This document shows positions 25,405-33,265 of a stretch of DNA of 45,230 nucleotides, piece by piece. A model generated the notes under the pieces. It searched no databases. It saw only the letters and a list, made by a program, of their open reading frames with translations, and was not told the DNA's origin. The DNA comes from Thiogranum sp. (GTDB lineage: Bacteria > Pseudomonadota > Gammaproteobacteria > DSM-19610), in NCBI GenBank assembly GCA_024102665.1, contig JAGFJP010000077.1:1-45230 (forward strand). Direction: 5' to 3'. Each line of letters begins with the position of its first letter. Within the stretch, counting starts at the first letter, position 1. The translations under genes and the position numbers were made by a program.

Positions 25405-26553
25405 TCATTTGCGGGCCTGTCGGGAATAATCAGCCATCACCAGCGCGATCGGCAGCCACAGGAACAGCCAGGGTTCCTTGGGCCTTGTCAGCAGGCGATC
25501 GAGATCCGGAATGGCGCAGACCAGGCCGTACAGGACCAGCGCCAGGTAGAACACGCGTCCGTTCGTGCGGTCAACCCGACAGGCCCACAGCACTGCAGTG
25601 CCACAAACGGCGAGCAAAAGCCCCAGTCCGATCACGCCCCCGTCGCGCAGGGTCGCAAGGTAGGCACTGTGCGCATGCACGAAACTGCGGTTCAGCGCTT
25701 GCACTGCGGTTTCAGAAAGATAACCCGTTCCCAGCAACCAGTGCTGCTGCGCCTGCTCCAGCACCGCGGACCAGATCGCCGGGCGGTATGGCATGCTGCG
25801 CATCAGCCCCTGCCAGAGCTCCGGCTGAAACACCAGCGCTATCGCAACGACGGCTGCCACCGCCACGATCGCCAGACGTTCCCTGAAACTGCCGAGTACG
25901 AGCGACGCTATAATCAACGCCACCAGCGCGGTGCGACTCTGGGTGAGGAGCACTGTCGCGACCAGCACCAGAAGCAGAACAAAAAATCCCGCCCGCAGAA
26001 CAGTGCTGCGCTCCGTGTGCACATAGTGCAAGGCCAGCAGGGCAAAAAAACCGTAAGCGCAACCGGCGAGAATTTCGTGATGCATGCGGCTGAACAGTTG
26101 CAGTCTGAATCTCGGAAACGGGTGCTTTGAATACCACACGTAAATGGATACCAGCGCTGTCATCGCAGCCAGCACCACCAGCACCTGCAGCATCTTGTCG
26201 AAGCCGGCCGGATCGCTGTTGCGCACGGCGGCCGTGGCAAGCAGGAAAACCGCAACCAGCCCGCCATACCAGGCCACCCCGGCGAATCCGGTCCAGCTGA
26301 AAGCATCGCTCCAGAAGCTGGTGAGCACCATATAAATGATGTAGGCCGCGACAAGGCCGTACAGGGGATTTGCGCCTGCCGGCGCCAGGCCTTTCACGCA
26401 ACCTGCGATCAGCGGCAGGACAACGAGTATGTAGTAATAGCGGTAATGTTCGGGCGCCTCCGGAAACAGAAAATAGCCGGCCAGGAAACCGGCGTAATAA
26501 AAGAAATAAAAGCGTTCCGAACACAGCGCCCTGAAACCTTTAGCGAAACCCAA
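25405..26553 (-). CDS. O-antigen ligase family membrane protein (WaaL/Wzy-like)
   Basis: Integral inner-membrane protein of 382 residues with about ten hydrophobic segments. A periplasmic loop contains PYRPAIWSAVLEQAQQHW and the ligase/polymerase signature HAHSAYLATLRDGG, as in Wzy_C proteins that join an undecaprenyl-linked glycan to a lipid or protein. The start is TTG 26553, 15 bases after the ELM1 stop; longer upstream frames are out-of-phase reading of the ELM1 gene. It is co-transcribed with ELM1 paralog 2. In this locus it may ligate glycan to a sphingolipid core rather than to lipid A; this is a hypothesis. Confidence 0.83.
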   Translation of the reverse strand: MGFAKGFRALCSERFYFFYYAGFLAGYFLFPEAPEHYRYYYILVVLPLIAGCVKGLAPAGANPLYGLVAAYIIYMVLTSFWSDAFSWTGFAGVAWYGGLVAVFLLATAAVRNSDPAGFDKMLQVLVVLAAMTALVSIYVWYSKHPFPRFRLQLFSRMHHEILAGCAYGFFALLALHYVHTERSTVLRAGFFVLLLVLVATVLLTQSRTALVALIIASLVLGSFRERLAIVAVAAVVAIALVFQPELWQGLMRSMPYRPAIWSAVLEQAQQHWLLGTGYLSETAVQALNRSFVHAHSAYLATLRDGGVIGLGLLLAVCGTAVLWACRVDRTNGRVFYLALVLYGLVCAIPDLDRLLTRPKEPWLFLWLPIALVMADYSRQARK

Positions 26554-26567
26554 TGCTCCCCCGATTT

Positions 26568-27680
26568 CTACGAAACAGGTAAATCGAACAGGCCGCGAAC
26601 ACGCTGCACGGCATTTGCAAGATCCGCGTTCTCGGCCGGCGGCGCGCCCGGGCGCCACTCCTGACCTGCCCACACCGCGCGTCCGGCCGAGATCAGTTCG
26701 CCTTGAATGCGCGTGACATCGCGTTTCATGCGCGTCGGTCCCAGCCACATGGCAAGCCGGTGCACCAGCGGCCGGTAACGGTAGTTGCGCGGGTAAATCC
26801 ACCAGGGCAGACAGCGCGAAATCCGCTCCCCGCGCCACGACGGGCAGTCTGACAGGTCGAAGATATACAGCGGTCTGCGCGCCGCAACCGCCTCGGCCAG
26901 CATCGACATGCTTTCGCCGGTGACCACCAGGCGGTCGGCGACGGCAAGAAAACCCCGATAGGGATTTTCGCCTGCGCTGCCCCAGTGAAACGCGCGTACC
27001 GGCACATGCAGTTGCGACAGAAATTCGCGGTAGCTTTTCTGCGGTGTCCGCGCGCTGTCGGATACCAGCACCGCGCCGCCGGATTGCGCGACTGCGCGGT
27101 TCAGCCATTGCGCAAGCCAGCGCGCTTTTGCGCTGTCGAACACAAAGGGTCCACTGTTGCCGCCGAGCAGCACGCTCCAGAACGGTCGCGGCAAGGCGGC
27201 GAAACGATCCTGCCATTCCAGGGCCGTGGCGTCGAGCTGCGAACGCGTCAGGGCATGCAGCGGCAACTCGACATAGAGCACGTTGTGACGCCCGGGCACG
27301 AAGTACTGGCGCGTGACAATGACCAGATCGAAAACATCCAGCGCCGACCAGGGACGACCGACATGCACCAGGCGCGTAACACCGCCGGACTGCTCCCGTA
27401 TCCAGCGCGCCACCGGCTCGTTGCGTCGCCCGGCAGTGATCACCAGGTCAGGCCATGGTGGATCGAGCCGGCTGGAGGCGGTTTTATCGATGCCGGCGAG
27501 CGTGGCGCCCAGCAGGCGGTTGGTGAGCAGCTCGTAAGGCCGGTAGCGGAATTGCCTGGTCTCGTATGGCCAGCCGAGAGCGTTCGCCAGCGCCAGCACC
27601 TGGGTGTTATCACCCGCCTTGTGGCCGGTCAGCACCCAGACCGTCGGACGCGGAGACTGTTGTTTTTCAGGGTGGCCCAC
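26568..27680 (-). CDS. ELM1-family protein, paralog 2 (GT-B-like)
   Basis: A 370-residue ELM1-family protein starting at GTG 27680. Its N-terminus TVWVLTGHKAGDNTQVLALANALGWPYE, the VITAGRRNEPVARWIREQSGG block and VTGESMSMLAEAVAARRP match the paralogs at 15872 and 31760. It is closer to the latter (shared IRxQSGG, HVGRPW and ALGWPxE strings). It is in an operon with the O-antigen ligase and divergent from lptF. I infer the same GT-B-like role on lipid or glycan. The family name refers to a plant organelle-fission factor and says nothing about function here. Confidence 0.82.
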   Translation of the reverse strand: MGHPEKQQSPRPTVWVLTGHKAGDNTQVLALANALGWPYETRQFRYRPYELLTNRLLGATLAGIDKTASSRLDPPWPDLVITAGRRNEPVARWIREQSGGVTRLVHVGRPWSALDVFDLVIVTRQYFVPGRHNVLYVELPLHALTRSQLDATALEWQDRFAALPRPFWSVLLGGNSGPFVFDSAKARWLAQWLNRAVAQSGGAVLVSDSARTPQKSYREFLSQLHVPVRAFHWGSAGENPYRGFLAVADRLVVTGESMSMLAEAVAARRPLYIFDLSDCPSWRGERISRCLPWWIYPRNYRYRPLVHRLAMWLGPTRMKRDVTRIQGELISAGRAVWAGQEWRPGAPPAENADLANAVQRVRGLFDLPVS

Positions 27681-27792
27681 AAGCGCGACACCGCCTTATC
27701 CGAAATTCGCGAGCTTACCGTAATCGCGAGGAATCTGCAGCGCAAATCGTTTACCATTGGCGCTCTTCAGCCGTGCATCCGGAGAGGCGTTT

Positions 27793-28863
27793 TTGGTTCT
27801 TGCCCGATACATCACATCAGAGATCGTGAAACCGCTGTTCCTCGGCGTCGCGCTGCTGGTGGTGATATTTACCGGTTACAGCTCGGCAGTGCGGCTTGCC
27901 GAGGCGGCGGACGCGTTTCTCGGCTTTCCGGTCATTGCGCGCCTCATCGGACTCAACACCATTATCGCCCTGGAGGTGCTGCTGCCGACGGCGCTGTACC
28001 TTTCCATCATTTCAGCGCTGAGTCGCTTTTACCGCGATTCGGAAATGGCGGCCATGAACGCGGCCGGCGTCGGCGAAGGCCATCTCATTCGCTCCACCAT
28101 CATGCTGTCGGTGCTGATCGCAGTGCTGGTCGGCGCTGTGTCGACGTTCGGACGCCCCTGGGCCTACCGCGAAAGCTACCGGCTGGAAGCGGAAGCGAAG
28201 GCGGAATTCGACATCCGCAAAATCGAGCCGGGCCAGTTTCTGGAACTGCAGGACAACAAGTATGTGCTGTACGCGAAGGCTGTCGATCGCGAAAGCGGAC
28301 GGCTGCAGGACGTTTTTCTGCAATCCGAACTGTCCAGCAAGATACAGGTCATCTACGCGCGCGAAGCCTACCTACCGCCGGTGGCCTTCGGCGAGCAGCG
28401 CACTTTCGAGCTGTTTGACGGTTACGGTTATCTGCTTGATCGCACCGGGGGCGAAGACACCACGCTGCGCTACAAGGAGATGCTTATTCATATTCCGACC
28501 GAGGAACGTGACACCAGTTATCGCCGCAAGGCCGAGCCGACAGTGAACCTGCTTGCCTCGGATGCGCCGAAGGATATCGCGGAATTCCAGTGGCGGGTGT
28601 CGACGCCGCTGGCAACACTGGTGCTGGCGTTGCTCGCGGTTCCCCTGAGCCGCAGCTCGCCACGCCAGAGCCGCTACGGCAGTTTCTTTCTGGCGATCCT
28701 GGTGTACGTCGGCCTGTTCAACCTGATCAGCCTGGCGCGCAACTGGGTCGAAGCCGGCAAGGTCGGCGCGTTCCCGGGCATCTGGTGGGTTTATGCCGTG
28801 CCACTGCTGCTGTTCCTGGCGCTGATCGCGGCACCCTGGTGGCAACGGAGAAAACGCAGATGA
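27793..28863 (+). CDS. lptF: LPS-export-type permease LptF
   Basis: Inner-membrane permease of the YjgP/YjgQ family, 356 residues. It has a first transmembrane helix after VLARYITSEIVKPLFLGVALLV, two more before a periplasmic beta-jellyroll region (about 115-250, with KIEPGQFLELQDNKYVLYAK), and three at the C-terminus including the conserved TPLATLVLALLAVPLSRSSPR. The start is TTG 27793 with GGAGAG 6 bases upstream. It overlaps lptG by ATGA. LptF works with LptG and LptB to lift lipid to the periplasmic bridge. No lptB, lptA, lptC or lptD gene is here. Confidence 0.9.
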   Translation: MVLARYITSEIVKPLFLGVALLVVIFTGYSSAVRLAEAADAFLGFPVIARLIGLNTIIALEVLLPTALYLSIISALSRFYRDSEMAAMNAAGVGEGHLIRSTIMLSVLIAVLVGAVSTFGRPWAYRESYRLEAEAKAEFDIRKIEPGQFLELQDNKYVLYAKAVDRESGRLQDVFLQSELSSKIQVIYAREAYLPPVAFGEQRTFELFDGYGYLLDRTGGEDTTLRYKEMLIHIPTEERDTSYRRKAEPTVNLLASDAPKDIAEFQWRVSTPLATLVLALLAVPLSRSSPRQSRYGSFFLAILVYVGLFNLISLARNWVEAGKVGAFPGIWWVYAVPLLLFLALIAAPWWQRRKRR

Positions 28864-29933
28864 CGGGACGCCTCGACCGCTACATCGGCTGGAACCTGCT
28901 CAAGGGCTGGATCCTGGTATGGCTGATCATGTCGGCCATTTTCAGCCTGCTGGCCTTTGTCGATGAACTGGAGCGGACCGGGGGACCCTACCAGGTAGCC
29001 GACGCGGCGCTTTTCATCCTGTACACCTTGCCCCAGCGTTCCATGGACCTGGTTCCGGTCATCGTGCTGCTGGGTTCGCTGCTGGCGCTGGCCGGTCTGA
29101 ACAAGAGCAGCGAAATTATCGCCATGCGCGCTTCGGGGATGTCGGTGCGGCGCATGTTCCGCGCGGTTGGCGTGCCTGCGCTGTTGCTGGTCGCGGCGCT
29201 GTACGCCATGTACGAGTACGCCGCCGCGCCCCTGTACCAGGAAGCGGAAACGCGCAAGGCGCTGGTGCGCGAAGGCAGGGCCAACATGCTGAAAGGCATG
29301 GGCCTCTGGTCCGCCAGCGACGGGCGTTTCTTCAATGTGCGCAGCCTGCAGCACGGCGCGGTGCCGACCGGCATCTATCTCTACCAGTTCGCGCCTGACG
29401 GTCGCCTGCTGGATTTTATCTACGCGAGCAGCGCCGAGCCCGCGAAAGACAGGAAGTGGCGGCTGACGGATGCCTGGCACAAGTCACTCACAGAAGACCA
29501 GCTGCGCACGGAACACGAGGCCCAGCTCGACATGGGGCCGTTCTGGTCCAGCGAGGAACTGCCGATACTGCCGCTTTCCATCACCGGCATGACCCTGACC
29601 GGCCTGTATGCCTATACCAATCACCTGATCACAACCGGACAGAAGGCCGATCGGGTCGAGCAACTGTTCTGGCAGAAAATCGCCCTGCCGCTGACCGCCG
29701 GCGCCATGGTGCTGCTGGCCACGCCGGTCGGCGCGGGCCTGGGTGCCCAGCGCAGCACCGCGTTCGGCAAAAACCTGGCAATCGGGGCCGGCATCGGCAT
29801 CCTGTTTTACCTGGCTACGCAGATCATCAATACGGGTGGCGCGCTGCTCGGCATTCCGCCCGCCGTTGTCGCCTTCATACCGGTTGTGCTGGTAGCGCTC
29901 GCAGCCGGCGCGTTGTTCTACCGCATGCGATAA
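28860..29933 (+). CDS. lptG: LPS-export-type permease LptG
   Basis: Partner permease of 357 residues, starting at ATG 28860 and overlapping the lptF stop by four bases. TM1 is WNLLKGWILVWLIMSAIFSLLAFV, the coupling-helix region is ALAGLNKSSEIIAMRASGMSVRR (the LptB-contacting motif), the jellyroll lies between about 130 and 260, and three C-terminal helices follow, including IALPLTAGAMVLLATPVGAGLG. The usual gammaproteobacterial position beside pepA is not seen; instead it is followed by an ABC exporter and the sphingolipid genes. Confidence 0.9.
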   Translation: MTGRLDRYIGWNLLKGWILVWLIMSAIFSLLAFVDELERTGGPYQVADAALFILYTLPQRSMDLVPVIVLLGSLLALAGLNKSSEIIAMRASGMSVRRMFRAVGVPALLLVAALYAMYEYAAAPLYQEAETRKALVREGRANMLKGMGLWSASDGRFFNVRSLQHGAVPTGIYLYQFAPDGRLLDFIYASSAEPAKDRKWRLTDAWHKSLTEDQLRTEHEAQLDMGPFWSSEELPILPLSITGMTLTGLYAYTNHLITTGQKADRVEQLFWQKIALPLTAGAMVLLATPVGAGLGAQRSTAFGKNLAIGAGIGILFYLATQIINTGGALLGIPPAVVAFIPVVLVALAAGALFYRMR

Positions 29934-30031
29934 CTTGCCCGCATTTGTGACCCTGTCCCGCAGCAGGCATAATCCCGGGCCATACGACCCCGGCCCCGAA
30001 TCCCGTCAGAGAGTCATCCCGAGCACGTAGC

Positions 30032-31780
30032 ATGCGGTTGATGTTGAAATTTTTCCGAACCTATCCGTGGCAGACATCGATCATGCTGGTGGCCCTGATG
30101 TTCGCGGGCGTTGCCGAGGGCGTGGGTCTTTCCGCGCTGCTGCCGCTGATCAACATTGCAATCAAAAGCGACGCCGCCGCTGCCGGACAAGGCACCGCGG
30201 AGGTACAACAGAACGAGTTCGAACGCACCGTCACCGAGTTCCTGACCAGCGCCGGCATCCAGCCCAGCATCGGCACGCTGCTGGTGATTATCGTCATCGG
30301 GGTCACGGTCAAGAGCCTGCTGTTGCTGGTAGCCAACCGCCAGGTCGGCTACACCGCGGCGCAGGTGGCCATGGATCTGCGCCTGGAAATGCTGCGCGTC
30401 ATTCTCAGGAGCAAATGGGAATATTTCATTCATCAGCCGGTCGGCAAGCTCACCAACAGCCTGGCGACCGAGGCACAGCGTTCGTCGGACGCGTTTGTCA
30501 ACGGCGCCACCGTCATCACGTTCCTGATCCAGGCCATGATCTACGGCGCGGTAGCGGTGGCGGTATCCTGGAAGGCGACGCTGATAGGTCTGGCTGCCGG
30601 CTTCGGCATTATCGGCATTTCCCATTTCCTGGTGCGCATGGCGAAAAAGGCCGGCAAAAAGCAGACGCGCCTTACCATGTCCCTGTTGTCGCGTCTCACC
30701 GATACCCTGCTGTCGGTGAAACCACTGAAAGCCATGGGCCAGGAACATCTGGCCGACTCGGTGCTCGCCATGGAAACGCGTAAACTCAACCGCGCGCTGA
30801 AAAGCCAGGTGTTCAGCGCCGCCCTGCTCAACGTAGCCCAGGAAGAGATGTCCACCATCGTCATTGCGCTGGGCATGTTCGTGGCGCTGGTGCAGTTCGA
30901 CATGCCGCTCGGCACAGTGATGATACTGGCGGTCGCGCTGGGACGCATGCTGGCGCATCTGGGCAAGGTGCAGAAGCAATACCAGAAACTGGTCATCGGC
31001 GAGAGCGCTTTCTGGGCGATGCGCAAAACCATCGACGAGGCGCGCCGCTCCGGCGAGGACCTGCGTTCGAGCGGCGCCGTGCCGACACTGCAGCACGCCA
31101 TCACGCTGGACAATGTCAGTTTCGCCTACGACGACAAGCAGGTACTGGATGATCTGTCGCTGGAAATCCCGGCCGGCTCGCTGACCACGCTGATCGGACC
31201 GTCAGGCTCCGGAAAGACCACCATCGTCGACCTGGTCATCGGGCTGCTGAAACCGCAGGCGGGCTCGGTGCTGATCGACGGCGTGACGCTGGATGCCATC
31301 GATATCAAGGCCTGGCGTCGCATGATCGGCTATGTGCCGCAGGAGACTATCCTGTTGCACGACAGCATTCATCACAACGTGACGCTGGGCGATGCGTCGC
31401 TCTCCGAACAGGATGTGGAGGCGGCGCTGCGCGCCGCCGGCGCCTGGGATTTCGTCGCTTCGCTGCCCGACGGCATGCACGACACCGTCGGAGAACGCGG
31501 CACCCGGCTGTCGGGCGGGCAGCGGCAACGCATAATGATCGCCCGCGCGCTGGCCCACAAACCGCAGCTGCTGATTCTCGACGAAGCCACCAGCGCGCTT
31601 GATCCGGCCAGCGAGGCGGCGATCCGCCGGACTCTGGAAAACCTGCGCGGCGAACTCACCATACTGGCGATTTCGCACCAGACCGGACTGGTGGAAGCCG
31701 CGGACCGCGTTTACCGGCTTGAAGACGGCAGGGTCGTCAGAACCCAGGAACGCAGCCTTTCAAGCGGCGCCGGGGAATAA
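30032..31780 (+). CDS. MsbA-like ABC exporter, fused TMD-NBD
   Basis: Homodimeric type IV ABC exporter of 582 residues. The six-helix membrane domain (about 1-320) includes WQTSIMLVALMFAGVAEGVG. The nucleotide-binding domain has Walker A GPSGSGKTT (389-397), the Q-loop YVPQET, signature LSGGQRQR, Walker B LLILDEATSALD and switch ISHQ. The family flips lipids or lipid-linked glycans. It is not labelled msbA because the membrane domain is only loosely MsbA-like. Its position between lptFG and the ACP/SPT genes suggests the cluster's lipid as cargo. Its 3' end overlaps the opposite-strand ELM1 gene by 21 bases. Confidence 0.88.
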   Translation: MRLMLKFFRTYPWQTSIMLVALMFAGVAEGVGLSALLPLINIAIKSDAAAAGQGTAEVQQNEFERTVTEFLTSAGIQPSIGTLLVIIVIGVTVKSLLLLVANRQVGYTAAQVAMDLRLEMLRVILRSKWEYFIHQPVGKLTNSLATEAQRSSDAFVNGATVITFLIQAMIYGAVAVAVSWKATLIGLAAGFGIIGISHFLVRMAKKAGKKQTRLTMSLLSRLTDTLLSVKPLKAMGQEHLADSVLAMETRKLNRALKSQVFSAALLNVAQEEMSTIVIALGMFVALVQFDMPLGTVMILAVALGRMLAHLGKVQKQYQKLVIGESAFWAMRKTIDEARRSGEDLRSSGAVPTLQHAITLDNVSFAYDDKQVLDDLSLEIPAGSLTTLIGPSGSGKTTIVDLVIGLLKPQAGSVLIDGVTLDAIDIKAWRRMIGYVPQETILLHDSIHHNVTLGDASLSEQDVEAALRAAGAWDFVASLPDGMHDTVGERGTRLSGGQRQRIMIARALAHKPQLLILDEATSALDPASEAAIRRTLENLRGELTILAISHQTGLVEAADRVYRLEDGRVVRTQERSLSSGAGE

Positions 31781-32872
31781 CGCCCGCACCCGCTCGACGG
31801 CGCGCTCCCGGTCACTGAGACGCAGCAGCGGCTTGCGCGCCGCTGCATCGCCCAGCCAGGCCACTCTGCCTTCTTCCAGCAGCTTGCGGTGCACCAGGCG
31901 GATATCACGGCTCAGGCGCCGCGGACCGAAACGCATCATCCAGCTGTAGGTCAGGGCGCTGAAGCGGAAATCGACTTCGGCCACCCTGTCGGGACGCATG
32001 GGAAACCCGTAGCCGCCCAGCTCGGCCATGTACACGGGCTTGCCGGTAGCGCAGGCCTCGCTCAGCATCGACACACTGTCGGCGGTCACCACCAGTTCGT
32101 CGCTCAACGCCAGCATGCCGAAATACGGATTGCCAGGGTCATCCTTGCGCCAGCGGTACAGGTAACAGGGTACCGACACGGCCGCCTCGAAAGCGCTGAT
32201 CGCCGCGGGCGTGGTGCGGGCACTGGTGGAAACCAGCAATGAACCATTGATATGCGTGGCGAGCCGGTTCACCTGCGCGGCAATCGATGCCGCGGTTTTC
32301 GGCCCCAGCGTATAGGGTCCGCTGTGACCGCCGAGGATGACGCCGATGCGGGGTTTCGGGAGATGCGCGAACTGCGCCTCCCATGACTGCGCTTCGGCGG
32401 CAAGCCGTTCGGGCGTCAGACTGTGCAGCGTGGCGGTGTTCTGCAGCACGTTGCTGCGCTCGGGCAAGCGGTACTGGGGCGTGGTGATGACCAGATCAAA
32501 GCGTTCCGGCCGTGCCCAGGGCCTGCCGATGTGAACGATGCGCGTGTGCCCGCCCGACTGATCGCGTATCCAGCGACACACCGGCTCGTTGCGCATTCCT
32601 GCGGAAATCACCAGGTCCGGCCAGGGCGCTCGCAGCGGGCTGGAGCGCTGCAGGCGGATGCCGCGCAGATCGCTGCCGCGGAACAGGCTGGTGCGGAACT
32701 CGTGTTTGCGATAGCTGAGTTCCTTGAGTTCGAACGGCCAGCCCAGCGCTTCGGCCAGCGCCACCACCTGGCTGCGCTCACCGGCCCGGTAACCGGTGAC
32801 CACCCAGACCCGCGGCGAGGATGCCGCGGCGCCGGCGGCAGGCGGGGACTGCACGGGAACAGATCGGTTCAT
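31760..32872 (-). CDS. ELM1-family protein, paralog 3 (GT-B-like)
   Basis: A 370-residue ELM1-family protein. Shared blocks are VWVVTGYRAGERSQVVALAEALGWPFE, VISAGMRNEPVCRWIRDQSGG, VHIGRPW and VTADSVSMLSEACATGKP. I chose ATG 32872 over GTG 32908 because it gives the same length as the paralogs (367 and 370). It is divergent from the ACP gene and tail-to-tail with the ABC exporter. The C-terminal part has LTYSWMMRFGPRRLSRDIRLVH, matching the equivalent region of paralog 2, so the two are probably an internal duplication. Confidence 0.82.
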   Translation of the reverse strand: MNRSVPVQSPPAAGAAASSPRVWVVTGYRAGERSQVVALAEALGWPFELKELSYRKHEFRTSLFRGSDLRGIRLQRSSPLRAPWPDLVISAGMRNEPVCRWIRDQSGGHTRIVHIGRPWARPERFDLVITTPQYRLPERSNVLQNTATLHSLTPERLAAEAQSWEAQFAHLPKPRIGVILGGHSGPYTLGPKTAASIAAQVNRLATHINGSLLVSTSARTTPAAISAFEAAVSVPCYLYRWRKDDPGNPYFGMLALSDELVVTADSVSMLSEACATGKPVYMAELGGYGFPMRPDRVAEVDFRFSALTYSWMMRFGPRRLSRDIRLVHRKLLEEGRVAWLGDAAARKPLLRLSDRERAVERVRALFPGAA

Positions 32873-33018
32873 GCTGCCAGCGACGATGACGGCGGCCACC
32901 CGTGGCACCGCCGCTCAACTCCAAGTACAATTCGGGGCTTGCGAATCTAGCGGCTCGAGCGGTCCGGCGCAAGCCGCGCCAGCCCGCCCCGAAACTGAAT
33001 CCTGGTGACCGACGTTCC

Positions 33019-33261
33019 ATGCCTGACTACAACGATTTCCTGAACCGCATCTACGAAGTTCTCAAACCATTCGCAAAACATGGCCTTATACTGAACGAAG
33101 ACAGCGAGCTGGTCACCGAGCTGGGTCTCACATCACTGCAGGTCATGGAGCTCATCGAACAGATCGAGGACCATTTCGATATTTCGGTGCCGCTGAATAT
33201 CCTGCCGGATATCCGCACCATACAGGACCTGGCCAAACAACTGGAAAAACTCAGCAACTGA
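33019..33261 (+). CDS. Stand-alone acyl carrier protein of the sphingolipid cluster
   Basis: An 80-residue acidic carrier protein. The phosphopantetheine site is Ser39 in TELGLTSLQVMELIEQIED, with LTSL in place of the DSL common in fatty-acid-synthesis ACPs. ATG 33019 begins recognisable ACP sequence; the frame upstream is not coding. Four bases separate its stop from the aminotransferase start, so translation is probably coupled. It likely carries the acyl chain supplied by the acyl-AMP ligase (8501-10276) and offers it to the next enzyme, as in Caulobacter. A holo-ACP synthase is not in the window. Confidence 0.9.
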   Translation: MPDYNDFLNRIYEVLKPFAKHGLILNEDSELVTELGLTSLQVMELIEQIEDHFDISVPLNILPDIRTIQDLAKQLEKLSN

Positions 33262-33265
33262 TCTC

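Noticed and set aside
26554-27216. N-terminal extension of the O-antigen ligase frame to 27216
   Set aside because: This part overlaps ELM1 paralog 2 in another phase and reads as Arg/Ala-rich noise; the membrane protein starts near 26553.
28590-28859. Upstream extension of the lptG frame
   Set aside because: It lies inside lptF in another phase. ATG 28860 overlapping the lptF stop as ATGA is the normal arrangement.
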